Shown: positions 44,634 to 53,376, numbered from the stretch's first letter. The stretch: DNA of 64,000 bases from Cohnella rhizoplanae (GCF_948329515.1 NZ_CAOJCN010000017.1:1-64000); one strand, 5' to 3'. Numbers and translations are program-made. Notes: generated from the sequence alone by a model not told the origin.

Positions 44634-45317
44634 TCAAAGGCGTACCAAACTCATCTTTCCGTCTTCCATACGGTATACATGGTTGCAATATTCAAGCATC
44701 CGTTCATCGTGAGTAACCATGATCGCCGCTTTCTGACGCGCCTTTACCTCTTTTTCGATGAGACTGACGACTTCATGTGCGCGTTTGGTATCCAAACTTG
44801 CCGTCGGCTCATCGGCCAGAATGACGTTAGGATCGTTAACGAGAGAGCGGGCGATCGCTGTACGCTGCTTCTCTCCTCCGGAGAGCTCTTCCGGGAAGCG
44901 CTGCAGCTTCGCGCCCATTCCCAGATCTTCCAGCAGTTTGACGGCCCATGCTTTATCCTTCGCTGTGACCTTCCCGGACATCTTCTTGACCAATAGCAAT
45001 TGATCCAGCACGTTGAGATAGGGGACCAGGTTCGATGACTGCATAATGAACCCGATCTCCTTCAATCTGATGGCTGACAATTGCTTGTCCGGCAGCTTGG
45101 TAATATTCTGCCCGTTTAGTTCGACCTCTCCTTCGGAGGCTTGGAGCAGCGCTCCCGCGATAGACAAGAAGGTGCTCTTGCCGGAACCGGACGGCCCGAT
45201 AACAGCGACCAACTCGCCCGGGGCCACGGAGATCGACACCCGGTCGAGCGCGGCAACCCGATGGCTGCCTTCGTCGTAATACTTGGAGATATTGCGCAGC
45301 TGCAGTCCTTTATTCAT
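44634..45317 (-). CDS. ABC exporter ATPase, HrtA/MacB-like
   Basis: 227 residues. Walker A GPSGSGKST, signature LSGGEKQR, Walker B VILADEPT, H-loop MVTHDER. The short LolD/MacB-type ATPase pairs with the FtsX-like permease encoded just upstream, whose stop overlaps its ATG (TAATG). In Firmicutes such pairs with a TetR regulator include heme or peptide exporters; heme is a guess. Confidence 0.9.
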   Translation of the reverse strand: MNKGLQLRNISKYYDEGSHRVAALDRVSISVAPGELVAVIGPSGSGKSTFLSIAGALLQASEGEVELNGQNITKLPDKQLSAIRLKEIGFIMQSSNLVPYLNVLDQLLLVKKMSGKVTAKDKAWAVKLLEDLGMGAKLQRFPEELSGGEKQRTAIARSLVNDPNVILADEPTASLDTKRAHEVVSLIEKEVKARQKAAIMVTHDERMLEYCNHVYRMEDGKMSLVRL

Positions 45318-46438
45318 TACTCGACCCTCCCGAGCGCCTTCAGCGGATCAATTTTTGTGATTCTGCGTACAGATACCAATGAACTAAGCAAGGCTATGAC
45401 AAGGAGAAGCGCAGAATAGGCGATGACTAGATTGGTTTCAAGCTTGAACGGCATGCCCTTTGGCATAACGGCGGCTGTCCCGTACGTGAGCATTACGGCC
45501 ACGACTATACTGACCAGAGATAGTACGAAAACCTGAGAGATAATCGCCTTGCTCAAGAATCCGTTTTTCGCTCCGATCGCCTTCATGATGCCGAACTGGT
45601 TCGTTTTCTGGATGGTGATGACATAGAAGAATACGCCCAGAACGAATGCGGAGATCGCGAGCAGGAAGGCGAGCATCATCAGAATCGTGCCGTTCTCTTC
45701 TTTAAATCCGGGCATGCCCTGCACGGCCCCGGCACGAGTTGCCGTATCCGTACCCGATAGCTTGGCATCGACCGCGTCTGGATCAATCTTGTTGCCCTGC
45801 AGCATAATAGCGTTAACCGGATCCGCGATGCCTTTGTCGGAGCCAGGAGCGGCAAAGGCGATCTTGCGCCATTGAGACATCGGAGTGAACACGGCCGCAA
45901 CGTGATTGTACGTTTGATTCTCGACAAATCCAACAATGGTCAGCGATTCCGCGGAACCGTCTAATTGAAAAGTATCGCCCAGCTTAAAGCCTTCATCCTT
46001 CATCGTCACATTCGCAATGACGTTTCCGGGATTGTCGGCAGAAAGGCGTTCCCCCTCAATGACGGCAGGCTCCAGGAAGCTGCCGGGTTCGATGCCGAGA
46101 ACGGCAATGTCGACTTTATCGTCATTGTTATTGCTTTGGCCCTTGAGCGCTGTCGCCATCGAGCTCCCCATCGGCGCGGCGGCTGTTATATGGGGGATGT
46201 CCTCTGCTTCGTCCACCAGATTCTCCGACAGCAGCGATTTGCTCATGGATGACTGCGAGCCCTGTTGGAAAACGACATAATCCGTATCCATGTTTTTGAA
46301 CACGGACGCGGCAAGGGACGACAAGCCGTTGCCCAAGCCTGAGAGGATGAACACCAGCCATGCGATCAGTACGAATATAATGACGATCATCGTAAACCTC
46401 GTCTTGCTGTGCATCATTTCTTTCATAGCCAAGAACAT
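45317..46438 (-). CDS. ABC exporter permease, HrtB/FtsX-like
   Basis: 373 residues. A first membrane segment near residue 20, a ~200-residue external MacB-like domain, and three more membrane segments (about 245-270, 295-320, 335-355) give the FtsX layout. The last ~130 residues include GIMKAIGAKNGFLSKAI, typical of HrtB/YvrN permeases. It follows the TetR gene, and paired operators lie 30-100 bases upstream. Confidence 0.88.
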   Translation of the reverse strand: MFLAMKEMMHSKTRFTMIVIIFVLIAWLVFILSGLGNGLSSLAASVFKNMDTDYVVFQQGSQSSMSKSLLSENLVDEAEDIPHITAAAPMGSSMATALKGQSNNNDDKVDIAVLGIEPGSFLEPAVIEGERLSADNPGNVIANVTMKDEGFKLGDTFQLDGSAESLTIVGFVENQTYNHVAAVFTPMSQWRKIAFAAPGSDKGIADPVNAIMLQGNKIDPDAVDAKLSGTDTATRAGAVQGMPGFKEENGTILMMLAFLLAISAFVLGVFFYVITIQKTNQFGIMKAIGAKNGFLSKAIISQVFVLSLVSIVVAVMLTYGTAAVMPKGMPFKLETNLVIAYSALLLVIALLSSLVSVRRITKIDPLKALGRVE

Positions 46439-46467
46439 GTGATTCCAGCTCCCCGCCTCTTATAATT

Positions 46468-46539
46468 GACACATGTGTCTAAATTGGTGTGCGTCACCTG
46501 CGTCTGCAACCATTAAAGCATATAACCGACACTTGTGTC
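46468..46539 (-). promoter_or_regulatory. Two TetR-type operators in the exporter promoter
   Basis: GACACATGTGTC (46468-46479) is a perfect palindrome; GACACTTGTGTC (46528-46539) matches at 10 of 12 positions. On the minus strand a TTGACA overlaps the second site, with TTTAAT 18 bases downstream. The sites are probably bound by the adjacent TetR protein. Confidence 0.7.
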
Positions 46540-46557
46540 AAAAACGGTGGACCAACC

Positions 46558-47121
46558 TCAGCCTCTTGAGCCCCCGATCCATAATTGAAATAAAAAGCCG
46601 CTCCATTGATGCGGAGGGATGTTCATCATATTCGGCGTATTAATCAGGTTAAAAAACGTACCGACCAGGATCGGGAGGGGCATGTCTGTTCTTATTTTTT
46701 TTTCCTGCTGCGCGCGTTCGAACAAGCGGGAGAGCTGAACTTTGAGACTTGAATGCGCTTGTTCAACAAATTCAAGATCGTCAAGCGCCTTCACGTTGTC
46801 TGTTTTAATTTTGTGCGCATCTCCGAGGAGTTGATGAAGCTTGGATTCTTCTAAGTAAATGTGAAGCAAATGTTGGAGTGCCGTCATCGTGTCCGTCTCA
46901 TCGAGGAGAGAGGCTTTATTTAAAACATCGGAAATCACGCGCTTCATACAAGCGGCAACGATCTCTTCTTTATTGGCATAGTATTGGTAAATCGTGCTTC
47001 GGGCTCCATGCAGATGCTGCGATAATAATTTGAGATGGAATCCGTCATACCCATGTTCGAGGATTAGCCTTTTTGTTACATCCAGCAGCTCGGTTTCCGT
47101 GAAGGATTGTTTTCTGCCCAA
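46558..47121 (-). CDS. TetR/AcrR-family repressor of the ABC exporter
   Basis: 187 residues. N-terminal HTH: GYDGFHLKLLSQHLHGARSTIYQYYANKEEIVAA. The C-terminal helical domain is the ligand-binding/dimer part. It lies upstream of the permease/ATPase genes in the same direction, with paired palindromes between, so self- and exporter repression is likely. The ligand is unknown. Confidence 0.87.
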   Translation of the reverse strand: MGRKQSFTETELLDVTKRLILEHGYDGFHLKLLSQHLHGARSTIYQYYANKEEIVAACMKRVISDVLNKASLLDETDTMTALQHLLHIYLEESKLHQLLGDAHKIKTDNVKALDDLEFVEQAHSSLKVQLSRLFERAQQEKKIRTDMPLPILVGTFFNLINTPNMMNIPPHQWSGFLFQLWIGGSRG

Positions 47122-47318
47122 TGGGGGTCGTCTCCTTTTCTTCAGGTACGATCAGTTTATCAAAAGAAAAGAGAAAACAACAACGGGATTCTTAAAGGGA
47201 GGTTATAGTCGCTGAGGAGATCATTCATATTTTATAATAGGTACCATGTGATACAAAATGATACAATTATGGTATATCGGAAGCGTCACATCTACCGTAA
47301 AGTGAACGGGGGTTAATC

Positions 47319-47830
47319 GTGAGAAGAGCGCTTTTTTAGCGATCGTAATGCTGTTATTACAGGTTGGGTGTAAATCTAACCCAAGTGGCGACGCTAGATT
47401 CGATCGATGGAGTCATGAATTTAAACAGGACGTTGATTTATGGTCATCTATTCATGTGAAAGTAATCGACGACAAGAATGAGATCCTTGAGACTTTGGAC
47501 AGCGTCAATCCTCAGGATGCCGCCTATCTCTTGGCCGTTACATTTAGAACCGTGAATAAAGGAAAGGAAAAGGCGGAGCGGCTGGACGTTCGCTTTAATG
47601 AACCGACGCCTCTGTTGCAACTGAGCGGCAACACCTATAGCGGGGTGACAAACGGCGAGTTAGATACAAACGAGGCATATGAAGGACTTTATTATTTTAC
47701 CTTTGAAAATCGGGAAGATCTTGCGTCGTTCGCTGCACGGGCAAGCGTCTCCGTCAAGTGGGTCAAAAATAATCAAAGCAACGAACAGAAGGTGATGTTG
47801 CCTAACCTGGTTGGATCGATACAGCGATAG
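47319..47830 (+). CDS. Lipoprotein with a frameshift in its signal peptide
   Basis: The GTG at 47319 begins MRRALF and hits TAG at 47337. One extra T in the six-T run at 47332-47337 would give MRRALFLAIVMLLLQVGC, a perfect lipoprotein signal with lipobox LQVGC. The downstream 160-codon frame (from ATG 47348) encodes the mature protein, with VNPQDAAYLLAVTFRT and AYEGLYYFTFENREDL. The run may be phase-variable, corrected by slippage, or a sequencing error. Function unknown. Confidence 0.6.
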
Positions 47831-47922
47831 GGGGCTAATGATACTTCATTTGTTATAAACGAACTCTGTATTCGGATGAGCGGGTGAGGGACTTTGAGCG
47901 TTGGTAGTCCGGCATTAGAATA

Positions 47923-48423
47923 GGTAACTCGCACGTACTGGCATCCGCTGCATGGAGTTACCTCGAAAAGTTAGGTAACTCGCGCCAATCAGCACTCGCG
48001 TGCCGTGAGTTACCTCGAAAAACAAGGTAACTCGCGCCAATCAGCACCCGCGAGCCGTGAGTTACCTCGAAAAACAAGGTAACTCGCGCCAATCAGCACC
48101 CGCGTGCTGTAAGTTACCTCGAAAAACAAGGTAACTCGCGCCAATCAGCACCCGCGAGCCGTGAGTTACCTCGAAAAACAAGGTAACTTGCGCCAATCAG
48201 CACCCGCGTGCTGTGAGTTACCTCGAAAAACAAGGTAACTCGCACTCATCAGCATCTGCGTGCATGGAGTTACCTCGAAAAACAAGGTAACTCACGAGTT
48301 GAGGTCACGATAGCCACGGAGTTACCTCGAAAAACAAGGTTACTCCCGCGCTGGAGCGCCGGTGGCCGCGGCACGCCTGCCGATGACCGCGCCAGCCCTT
48401 CGCAGGGCCGCGGAGTCACCTCC
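47923..48423. repeat. Tandem array of 52-bp palindromic units
   Basis: Nine units start at 47923, 47974, 48026, 48078, 48130, 48182, 48234, 48286 and 48338. Each begins GGTAACTC and ends GAGTTACC, so every unit is a hairpin, and units are joined by TCGAAAAACAA. The middle ~20 bases (CGCCAATCAGCACCCGCG) vary slightly. The last unit is longer and degenerate. No genes; it fills most of a 700-base gap between the lipoprotein and VanZ genes. Confidence 0.92.
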
Positions 48424-48532
48424 ATAACCAACCTCTTAAGAAATTTTTATATAAAAGCCTGGAAAATTCTTAAACAATCTGAGCTAAGCTTTACCTTAAC
48501 CGGTTACCAGTTGCCAAGGAGCGTGGAATGCA

Positions 48533-49084
48533 TTGAACGCCAAATATCTGTCGGCCGCCTTGTGGTTGAAGCTCGGCGCGGCCGCGTTGTTTGCCGGCTA
48601 CCTGTACGTCTTGATCAAGATCTTCCTGTTCAAGTTCGGCGATGTGGACTTTTCCCAGCTCGGACGCATGCTGCGGGAGACGGCGGAGCAGCCGCAGAGT
48701 ATCGCGTACCGGTGGCGATTCGCCAACATGACGCCGCTCGCGTCGATCCGTGCGAACCTGGAGGCGCTGCCGCGCGTGCACGATACGCTTAATCTGTTCG
48801 GCAATATCGCGCTGTTCGCGCCGTTCGGGCTGTTCCTCGGCCTGTTCGCCTCCTGCCGTCTGCCCGCCGTGCTGTTCTACGCGCTGGCCGTCAGTCTGGC
48901 GCTCGAGAGCGCGCAGCTGGTCTTCGCCATGGGCAGCTTCGACGTGGATGACTTGATCTTGAACGCGCTCGGGGCCGCAGTCGGCTACGGACTGTTCGCG
49001 AGTACGGCTCTCGCGCGTGCGGCGAGGATCGCTAGCGGGGGCGTGCAGGCTAGAGGCCGCACCCCGAACCCAAGCCGCGTTTAA
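48533..49084 (+). CDS. VanZ-family membrane protein
   Basis: 183 residues from TTG 48533 (AAGGAG upstream; the nearby ATG meets a stop). Four hydrophobic segments and the VanZ signatures NLFGNIALFAPFGLFL and SFDVDDLILNALGAAVGY are present. VanZ proteins sit in the cytoplasmic membrane; in some hosts they give low-level teicoplanin resistance, but most are of unknown role. No van genes nearby. Confidence 0.85.
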   Translation: MNAKYLSAALWLKLGAAALFAGYLYVLIKIFLFKFGDVDFSQLGRMLRETAEQPQSIAYRWRFANMTPLASIRANLEALPRVHDTLNLFGNIALFAPFGLFLGLFASCRLPAVLFYALAVSLALESAQLVFAMGSFDVDDLILNALGAAVGYGLFASTALARAARIASGGVQARGRTPNPSRV

Positions 49085-49114
49085 GCTGCAGCTACATACT
49101 ACGCTATCGATCTA

Positions 49115-49157
49115 ACGGAATGAAGCCGGCCAACCGCCGCTTCGTTCCGTTTTTTTA
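49115..49157 (+). terminator. Terminator after VanZ
   Basis: 12-bp stem with two mismatches (ACGGAAtGAAGC / GCTTCgTTCCGT), 12-base loop, then TTTTTTT. Confidence 0.82.
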
Positions 49158-49184
49158 CTAAGTCTACTCATCTATAAAAAGCCG

Positions 49185-49236
49185 TTGACACGACACCTAT
49201 AGGTGTCCTATAATAAAAATGTCACCGAATGGTGTC
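49185..49236 (+). promoter_or_regulatory. Promoter with palindromic ArsR-type operator in the spacer
   Basis: TTGACA (49185-49190) and TATAAT (49209-49214) are 18 bases apart; the spacer holds a perfect 16-bp palindrome, GACACCTATAGGTGTC (49192-49207). A second imperfect copy, GTCACCGAATGGTGTC, lies at 49221-49236. The ArsR protein encoded next probably represses its own operon here. Confidence 0.82.
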
Positions 49237-49273
49237 CGGTTAGAGGATGACAGAGAACTTAGGAGAGGGTGTT

Positions 49274-49603
49274 GTGAGCGACGACAATCCGTTACGGGAT
49301 GTGTTTGACGCGATCGCCGATCCGACCCGGCGCCGGCTCATCCGACTATTGGCTGAGGCGGAGGAAGTTCCGCTCCATGAGCTGACGAAGCAGTTCGCCA
49401 TGGGCCGCACGGCGGTATCGAAGCACCTGGCCATCCTGAAGGAAGCCGGACTGGTCACGGACCGCAAGGTCGGCAGAGAAACCCGATTCAGGCTGAATGC
49501 TGCTCCGCTCAGCGAAGTCCAGGCCTGGGTCGCCGACTACAGCAAGTTCTGGAGCAAGAATCTATGGCGCTTGAGCCGACTATTGGAGGATGATGAAGTA
49601 TGA
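49274..49603 (+). CDS. ArsR-family repressor
   Basis: 109 residues from GTG 49274 (AGGAGAGG upstream); ATG 49247 would place the ribosome site inside the gene. A winged HTH: DPTRRRLIRLLAEAEEVPLHELTKQ and GRTAVSKHLAILKEAGLV. No metal-binding Cys motif, so it is of the non-metal type often linked to AHSA1 genes. Its stop overlaps the next ATG. Confidence 0.9.
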   Translation: MSDDNPLRDVFDAIADPTRRRLIRLLAEAEEVPLHELTKQFAMGRTAVSKHLAILKEAGLVTDRKVGRETRFRLNAAPLSEVQAWVADYSKFWSKNLWRLSRLLEDDEV

Positions 49604-50019
49604 GTTTAGCCCTGACCCTGGATTTTCAGTACACGACATCGATCGAGAAGCTGTGGTCTGCCTTGACCGATTCAAGCAAGCTGGCCAAGTGGGTGTCCAA
49701 CATTCACAGCGGCGAGCCGATGGAGAATGACTTTGAGCCGGTCGTCGGACGCCGGTTCCAGTTTCGCACGCAGCCTTCCGAGTATTGGGACGGTATTATC
49801 GACGGGGAAGTGCTTATCGTAGAAGCGCCGAACCGGGTGTCCTATAGTTGGGCCAGCGGCGAAGAGAAGCACACGGTCACCTGGACGCTGCAGGACCTGG
49901 GCGACGGCAGGGTGAACCTGCATCTCGAGCAAACCGGATTTTCCAATATTCACGGTCTCGAAGGCGCCAAGTACGGCTGGAGCAAATGGTGCGGCGAGTT
50001 GGAGAAGGCATTGGCCTAA
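49600..50019 (+). CDS. SRPBCC/AHSA1-domain protein
   Basis: 139 residues, overlapping the ArsR stop (ATGA). N-terminal TTSIEKLWSALTD and the helix-grip pattern up to GWSKWCGELEKALA define an AHSA1-type ligand-binding protein. The ArsR-AHSA1 pair is a widespread operon; the ligand may be the signal or a substrate. Confidence 0.88.
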   Translation: MSLALTLDFQYTTSIEKLWSALTDSSKLAKWVSNIHSGEPMENDFEPVVGRRFQFRTQPSEYWDGIIDGEVLIVEAPNRVSYSWASGEEKHTVTWTLQDLGDGRVNLHLEQTGFSNIHGLEGAKYGWSKWCGELEKALA

Positions 50020-50041
50020 GCGGAAAGGGGAGAGGCTTTTC

Positions 50042-50392
50042 ATGAATATCGTATTGATCGTACTGCAGACCTTCCTGATCTTCCCTATGGGCTTCGGCGG
50101 CGCAACCAAGCTGACCGGTTCGAAGAATTTCGTCGAGATGTTCGATTCGCTCAGACTGCCGCAATGGTTCCGGGTCGTGACGGGAATCGTCCAGATCGTG
50201 GGCGCCGTCGGACTGATCATCGGGTATTGGAAACCGGGGGTGCTCCTGTGGGCCGGCATTTGGATCGCCTTCACGATGCTGGTCGCCGTTCTGGCGCACA
50301 TCCGAGTGAAGCATCCTGCGAGCAGTGCGGTACCGGCCTTGTTCATTACGCTGGTTGCAGTCGCGCTGATCGTCGTGAATGAGGTAGCGTGA
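50042..50392 (+). CDS. DoxX-like membrane protein
   Basis: 116 residues with four membrane segments; start pattern LQTFLIFPMGFGGATKLTG and a C-terminal HIRVKHPASSAVPALFIT agree with DoxX-like proteins. AAAGGGGAGAGG lies upstream. Third gene of the ArsR operon. Function unclear. Confidence 0.85.
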   Translation: MNIVLIVLQTFLIFPMGFGGATKLTGSKNFVEMFDSLRLPQWFRVVTGIVQIVGAVGLIIGYWKPGVLLWAGIWIAFTMLVAVLAHIRVKHPASSAVPALFITLVAVALIVVNEVA

Positions 50393-50415
50393 AGAGGTAT
50401 AGACCACCGGCAAAT

Positions 50416-50450
50416 AGACGAGGGGAGGCGCAAGCCGCCCTTCGTCTTTT
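50416..50450 (+). terminator. Terminator of the ArsR operon
   Basis: AGACGAgGGGaGGC pairs with GCCgCCCtTCGTCT, then TTTTC. Confidence 0.78.
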
Positions 50451-50468
50451 CTCGTGATTGGATCTTCG

Positions 50469-50846
50469 TTATGGATTCGGACTGAGAAAGGGGATCGTGC
50501 TCATCTCGGCCTGCGTGAAGCGCTGGTCCGTTACCAGATTCCCGAATTCATCGATGCCATAAACGGAGAGCAGGGCATTGGGCGTCGTAATGGAACCCAC
50601 GTAGATCTGCACTTCATAGGCAACGTTGCCTGCAATAAAAAAGGTTCTGATGTCGTAGGAATTCACGGGGACGTCAAAAGAGGAAACGTATGCGGTATAA
50701 AAGGCGTCCGAGTCCACGGAAGCGAAAATTTTAACGATGACGCTGACCGGGAGAGAGGTATCCAAATTCCTTACGTTCAAGACGATGTTGGATGCGGCGG
50801 TTCCGAAGTCTCTCGTATTCGTGACCGTACCGGTTGAATAGGGCAT
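50469..50846 (-). CDS. Conserved hypothetical protein
   Basis: 125 residues from ATG 50846, which has a near-consensus GGAGGTGATC; the longer frame to 50912 is not needed. Beta-rich: NIVLNVRNLDTSLPVSVIVKIFASVDSD, VAYEVQIYVGSI and GIDEFGNLVTDQRF. No signal peptide or membrane segment. The repetition of short beta strands suggests a structural or spore/surface protein of the Bacillales, which is only a guess. Confidence 0.68.
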   Translation of the reverse strand: MPYSTGTVTNTRDFGTAASNIVLNVRNLDTSLPVSVIVKIFASVDSDAFYTAYVSSFDVPVNSYDIRTFFIAGNVAYEVQIYVGSITTPNALLSVYGIDEFGNLVTDQRFTQAEMSTIPFLSPNP

Positions 50847-50941
50847 GCTGATCACCTCCTCCCGGCGTAGAATGCTGTATAGTATGTAATTTCCAATCGT
50901 AGGTTTGGACAAGTGTCGTCCAAGAGGCCATTATAGATAAA

Positions 50942-50972
50942 AAGCTCCCGTCTCCAATGGAGACGAGAGCTT
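50942..50972 (-). terminator. Terminator of the cupin gene
   Basis: On the minus strand AAGCTC...GAGCTT with an inner GTCTCC/GGAGAC stem, followed by TTTTTATC. Confidence 0.85.
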
Positions 50973-50987
50973 GAGAGCTGGCGCATT

Positions 50988-51401
50988 TCATTCACCTAAG
51001 CCGTCATAGTGCAGATCCGACACCGGCTCCAGCCATTCCGGCTTCCCGGCCGTTATGGTTATATGTTCGAACCAGCTGTCTTTGGAGGCGCCATGCCAGT
51101 GTTTTACGCCGTCATGGGTGACGATCACATCGCCGGCTTTTAAGGATTGAGCGGGTTTTCCTTCTTCCTGATACCAGCCTTCGCCGCCGGTTACTAACAA
51201 CAGCTGGAATCCGCCGCGATGGATATGCCAATGATTGCGGCATCCCGGCTCGAAGGTTACATTTCCGACGCCCACGTTCACGTTAGGATCCGCCACTAAT
51301 GTTTTCAGATAACTTTGTCCGACAAAGTACTGCGCAAAAGCTTCATTTTTATCGCCAACCGGGAAGATGACGCCATTCTTCACTTCTTCGTGCTTGGCCA
51401 T
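50988..51401 (-). CDS. Cupin-domain protein
   Basis: 137 residues: HWHIHRGGFQLLLV (cupin motif 1 with His ligands), GDVIVTHDGVKHWHG (motif 2). A small beta-barrel with a metal site; related proteins occur as carboxymuconolactone decarboxylase partners or oxidoreductase companions. It is downstream of the alcohol dehydrogenase gene in the same direction (21-base gap). Confidence 0.88.
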   Translation of the reverse strand: MAKHEEVKNGVIFPVGDKNEAFAQYFVGQSYLKTLVADPNVNVGVGNVTFEPGCRNHWHIHRGGFQLLLVTGGEGWYQEEGKPAQSLKAGDVIVTHDGVKHWHGASKDSWFEHITITAGKPEWLEPVSDLHYDGLGE

Positions 51402-51422
51402 TTTTAATGCCTCCCAATAAAC

Positions 51423-52475
51423 TTAAGCCCCTTGCTCCATCGTGCTGATGTCGATGACGAAGCGGTAGCGGACATCCGACGCCAGCACGCGCTCCCAAGC
51501 CTCGTCGATCCGATCGGCAGAGATGACCTCGATCTCGGGGGCGATGCCGTGCTCGGCGCAGAAGTCAAGCATCTCCTGCGTCTCGCGGATGCCGCCGATC
51601 ATCGATCCGGCGAACGAGCGGCGGTGGCCGATCAGCGAGAATACGTTCACGGACAGCGGCTCCGCCGGCGCGCCGACGTTGACGAGCGTGCCGTCCAGCG
51701 CCAGCAGCGACAGGTAGGCGCTCATATCGAGCTTCGCGCTGACGGTGTTCACGATGAGGTCGAACGAGCCCGCCAGCGTCTTAAATGTCTCCGGATCGCT
51801 CGTGGCATAATAATGGTCCGCGCCCAGCTTCAGACCGTCTTCTTTTTTCTTGAGCGATTGAGACAGCACCGTAACTTCAGCCCCCATCGCATGCGCGAGT
51901 TTCACGGCCATATGACCCAGCCCGCCGAGTCCGACGACGGCGACTCTCTTGCCGGGCGCGGCGCCCCAGTGGCGCAGCGGCGAATAGGTGGTGATGCCGG
52001 CGCACAGCAGCGGAGCGGCGGCGTCAAGCTCGATGCCGTCCGGGATCCGCACTACGAAGTCCTCCGTCACCACGATGTGGGTGGAGTAACCGCCCTGCGT
52101 ATATTGCCCATATTTATCGATCGCGCCATAGGTGCCCGTCATGCCGTTCAGGCAGTACTGCTCCTCGCCCTGGTGGCAGTTCGCGCAGTGTCCGCAGGAG
52201 TCGACCATGCAGCCTACGCCGACCCGGTCGCCGACGGCATGCTTGGTGACGGCCTGTCCGACCTGGGCGACGATGCCTGCGATCTCGTGCCCCGGCACGA
52301 GCGGATATTCGACCGGGCCCCACTCGCCGCGCGCGGTATGGATATCGGAGTGGCAGATGCCGGCGTACTTAATCTCGATCAGAATGTCATGCGGCTGAAG
52401 CTCCCTGCGCTCGATGGCGGTCAGTTTAAAAGGCCCCTCGGGGCTAAAGGTAGCGCGTGCGTTAACGGCGATCAT
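51423..52475 (-). CDS. Zinc-dependent alcohol dehydrogenase (AdhA/YjgB group)
   Basis: 350 residues from ATG 52475 (CAGGAGG upstream); the longer frame to 52550 is discarded. Catalytic zinc ligands C41 and H63-E64, structural zinc cysteines C94, C97, C100, C108, and the NAD(P) motif GLGGLGHMA. The cinnamyl-alcohol-dehydrogenase-like group reduces aldehydes with NADPH. Divergent from a TetR gene across a palindrome. Confidence 0.93.
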   Translation of the reverse strand: MIAVNARATFSPEGPFKLTAIERRELQPHDILIEIKYAGICHSDIHTARGEWGPVEYPLVPGHEIAGIVAQVGQAVTKHAVGDRVGVGCMVDSCGHCANCHQGEEQYCLNGMTGTYGAIDKYGQYTQGGYSTHIVVTEDFVVRIPDGIELDAAAPLLCAGITTYSPLRHWGAAPGKRVAVVGLGGLGHMAVKLAHAMGAEVTVLSQSLKKKEDGLKLGADHYYATSDPETFKTLAGSFDLIVNTVSAKLDMSAYLSLLALDGTLVNVGAPAEPLSVNVFSLIGHRRSFAGSMIGGIRETQEMLDFCAEHGIAPEIEVISADRIDEAWERVLASDVRYRFVIDISTMEQGA

Positions 52476-52630
52476 CGTAAAACCTCCTGAATGTTCATGA
52501 ATGTCGTGGAGCTGCAGCGTGTATGGCCGCTTATGGATCGGGTCAACCACACACCTCGCATTTGTTTAGTCAACTCGTGTCTATTATTATAGGGGGACGA
52601 AGCGCACGATCAATGGTTAAAAAATCGCAG

Positions 52631-52648
52631 ACTGTTCATATGTGAACA
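52631..52648. promoter_or_regulatory. Palindrome between ADH and TetR genes
   Basis: CTGTTCA and TGAACAG flank TATG: a likely operator of the TetR protein for the divergent genes. Confidence 0.6.
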
Positions 52649-52695
52649 GATTCGGCGAATGTGTTGATTAACGGAGAAGGTCTGGTGGATGGACG

Positions 52696-53244
52696 GTGGC
52701 AAAAACGGATCGGAGAATACAAAAAACGCGCGAAGCCTTGCAGCTGGCCGTCATGGAGCTGATGACGGAAAAATGCTTCGACGACATTACCATTCAAGAT
52801 ATCGCGAACCGCGCCAACGTCAATCGCGGCACGATCTACCTTCATTACCAGGACAAGTTCGATCTCTTGGATCAGCTCATCGAATCTCATCTTCATGAGA
52901 TGGGGGAGATGGACGCCTGGGCCTGCCGGTTGGATTGGTCGGATGCCCTGATTCCCTACTTTGAATACTTCGAGAAGAACTATCTGTTCTTCTCGACCAT
53001 GTTGGCGGGCAAGGGGGCGCCGTCGGCATTCAGAACGCGGCTGCTCGCTGCGTTCGTCGAAGGCTTCAAAGGCGAGATCGACCGGGAGAGCGGGAAAAAC
53101 GCGGACCTTAGCGAGGACGTCATCCTGCAGTATACCGGGATTGCCTATGTCGGCATGATCGAGTGGTGGATTCAGAACGGAATGCCGTACCCGCCTCAAG
53201 AGATGGCCAAGCAGGTCGGAGCGCTCCTAGGGAGGAGTCTCTGA
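52696..53244 (+). CDS. TetR/AcrR-family regulator
   Basis: 182 residues from GTG 52696. HTH: CFDDITIQDIANRANVNRGTIYLHYQDKFDLLDQL. The C-terminal domain is TetR_C-like. Divergent from the alcohol dehydrogenase/cupin operon, which it probably represses; the inducer may be an aldehyde. Confidence 0.88.
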   Translation: MAKTDRRIQKTREALQLAVMELMTEKCFDDITIQDIANRANVNRGTIYLHYQDKFDLLDQLIESHLHEMGEMDAWACRLDWSDALIPYFEYFEKNYLFFSTMLAGKGAPSAFRTRLLAAFVEGFKGEIDRESGKNADLSEDVILQYTGIAYVGMIEWWIQNGMPYPPQEMAKQVGALLGRSL

Positions 53245-53376
53245 CCGCGGCTCCAGCGCTCCAGCGCCTTTAAATGATCGCAGACCCCGCCTATTGACAT
53301 AGAAAACGAGATTTTTCAGTATCCAATACAGGAAGATTCTGAGATGATCGAAGATATACGGCTATAAAACGGGGCG

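Noticed and set aside
47923..48423. CRISPR array
   Set aside because: The inter-unit parts are nearly identical, not unique spacers; no cas genes are near.
48533..49084. Part of a vancomycin resistance cluster
   Set aside because: No vanHAX-like genes nearby; solitary VanZ proteins are common.
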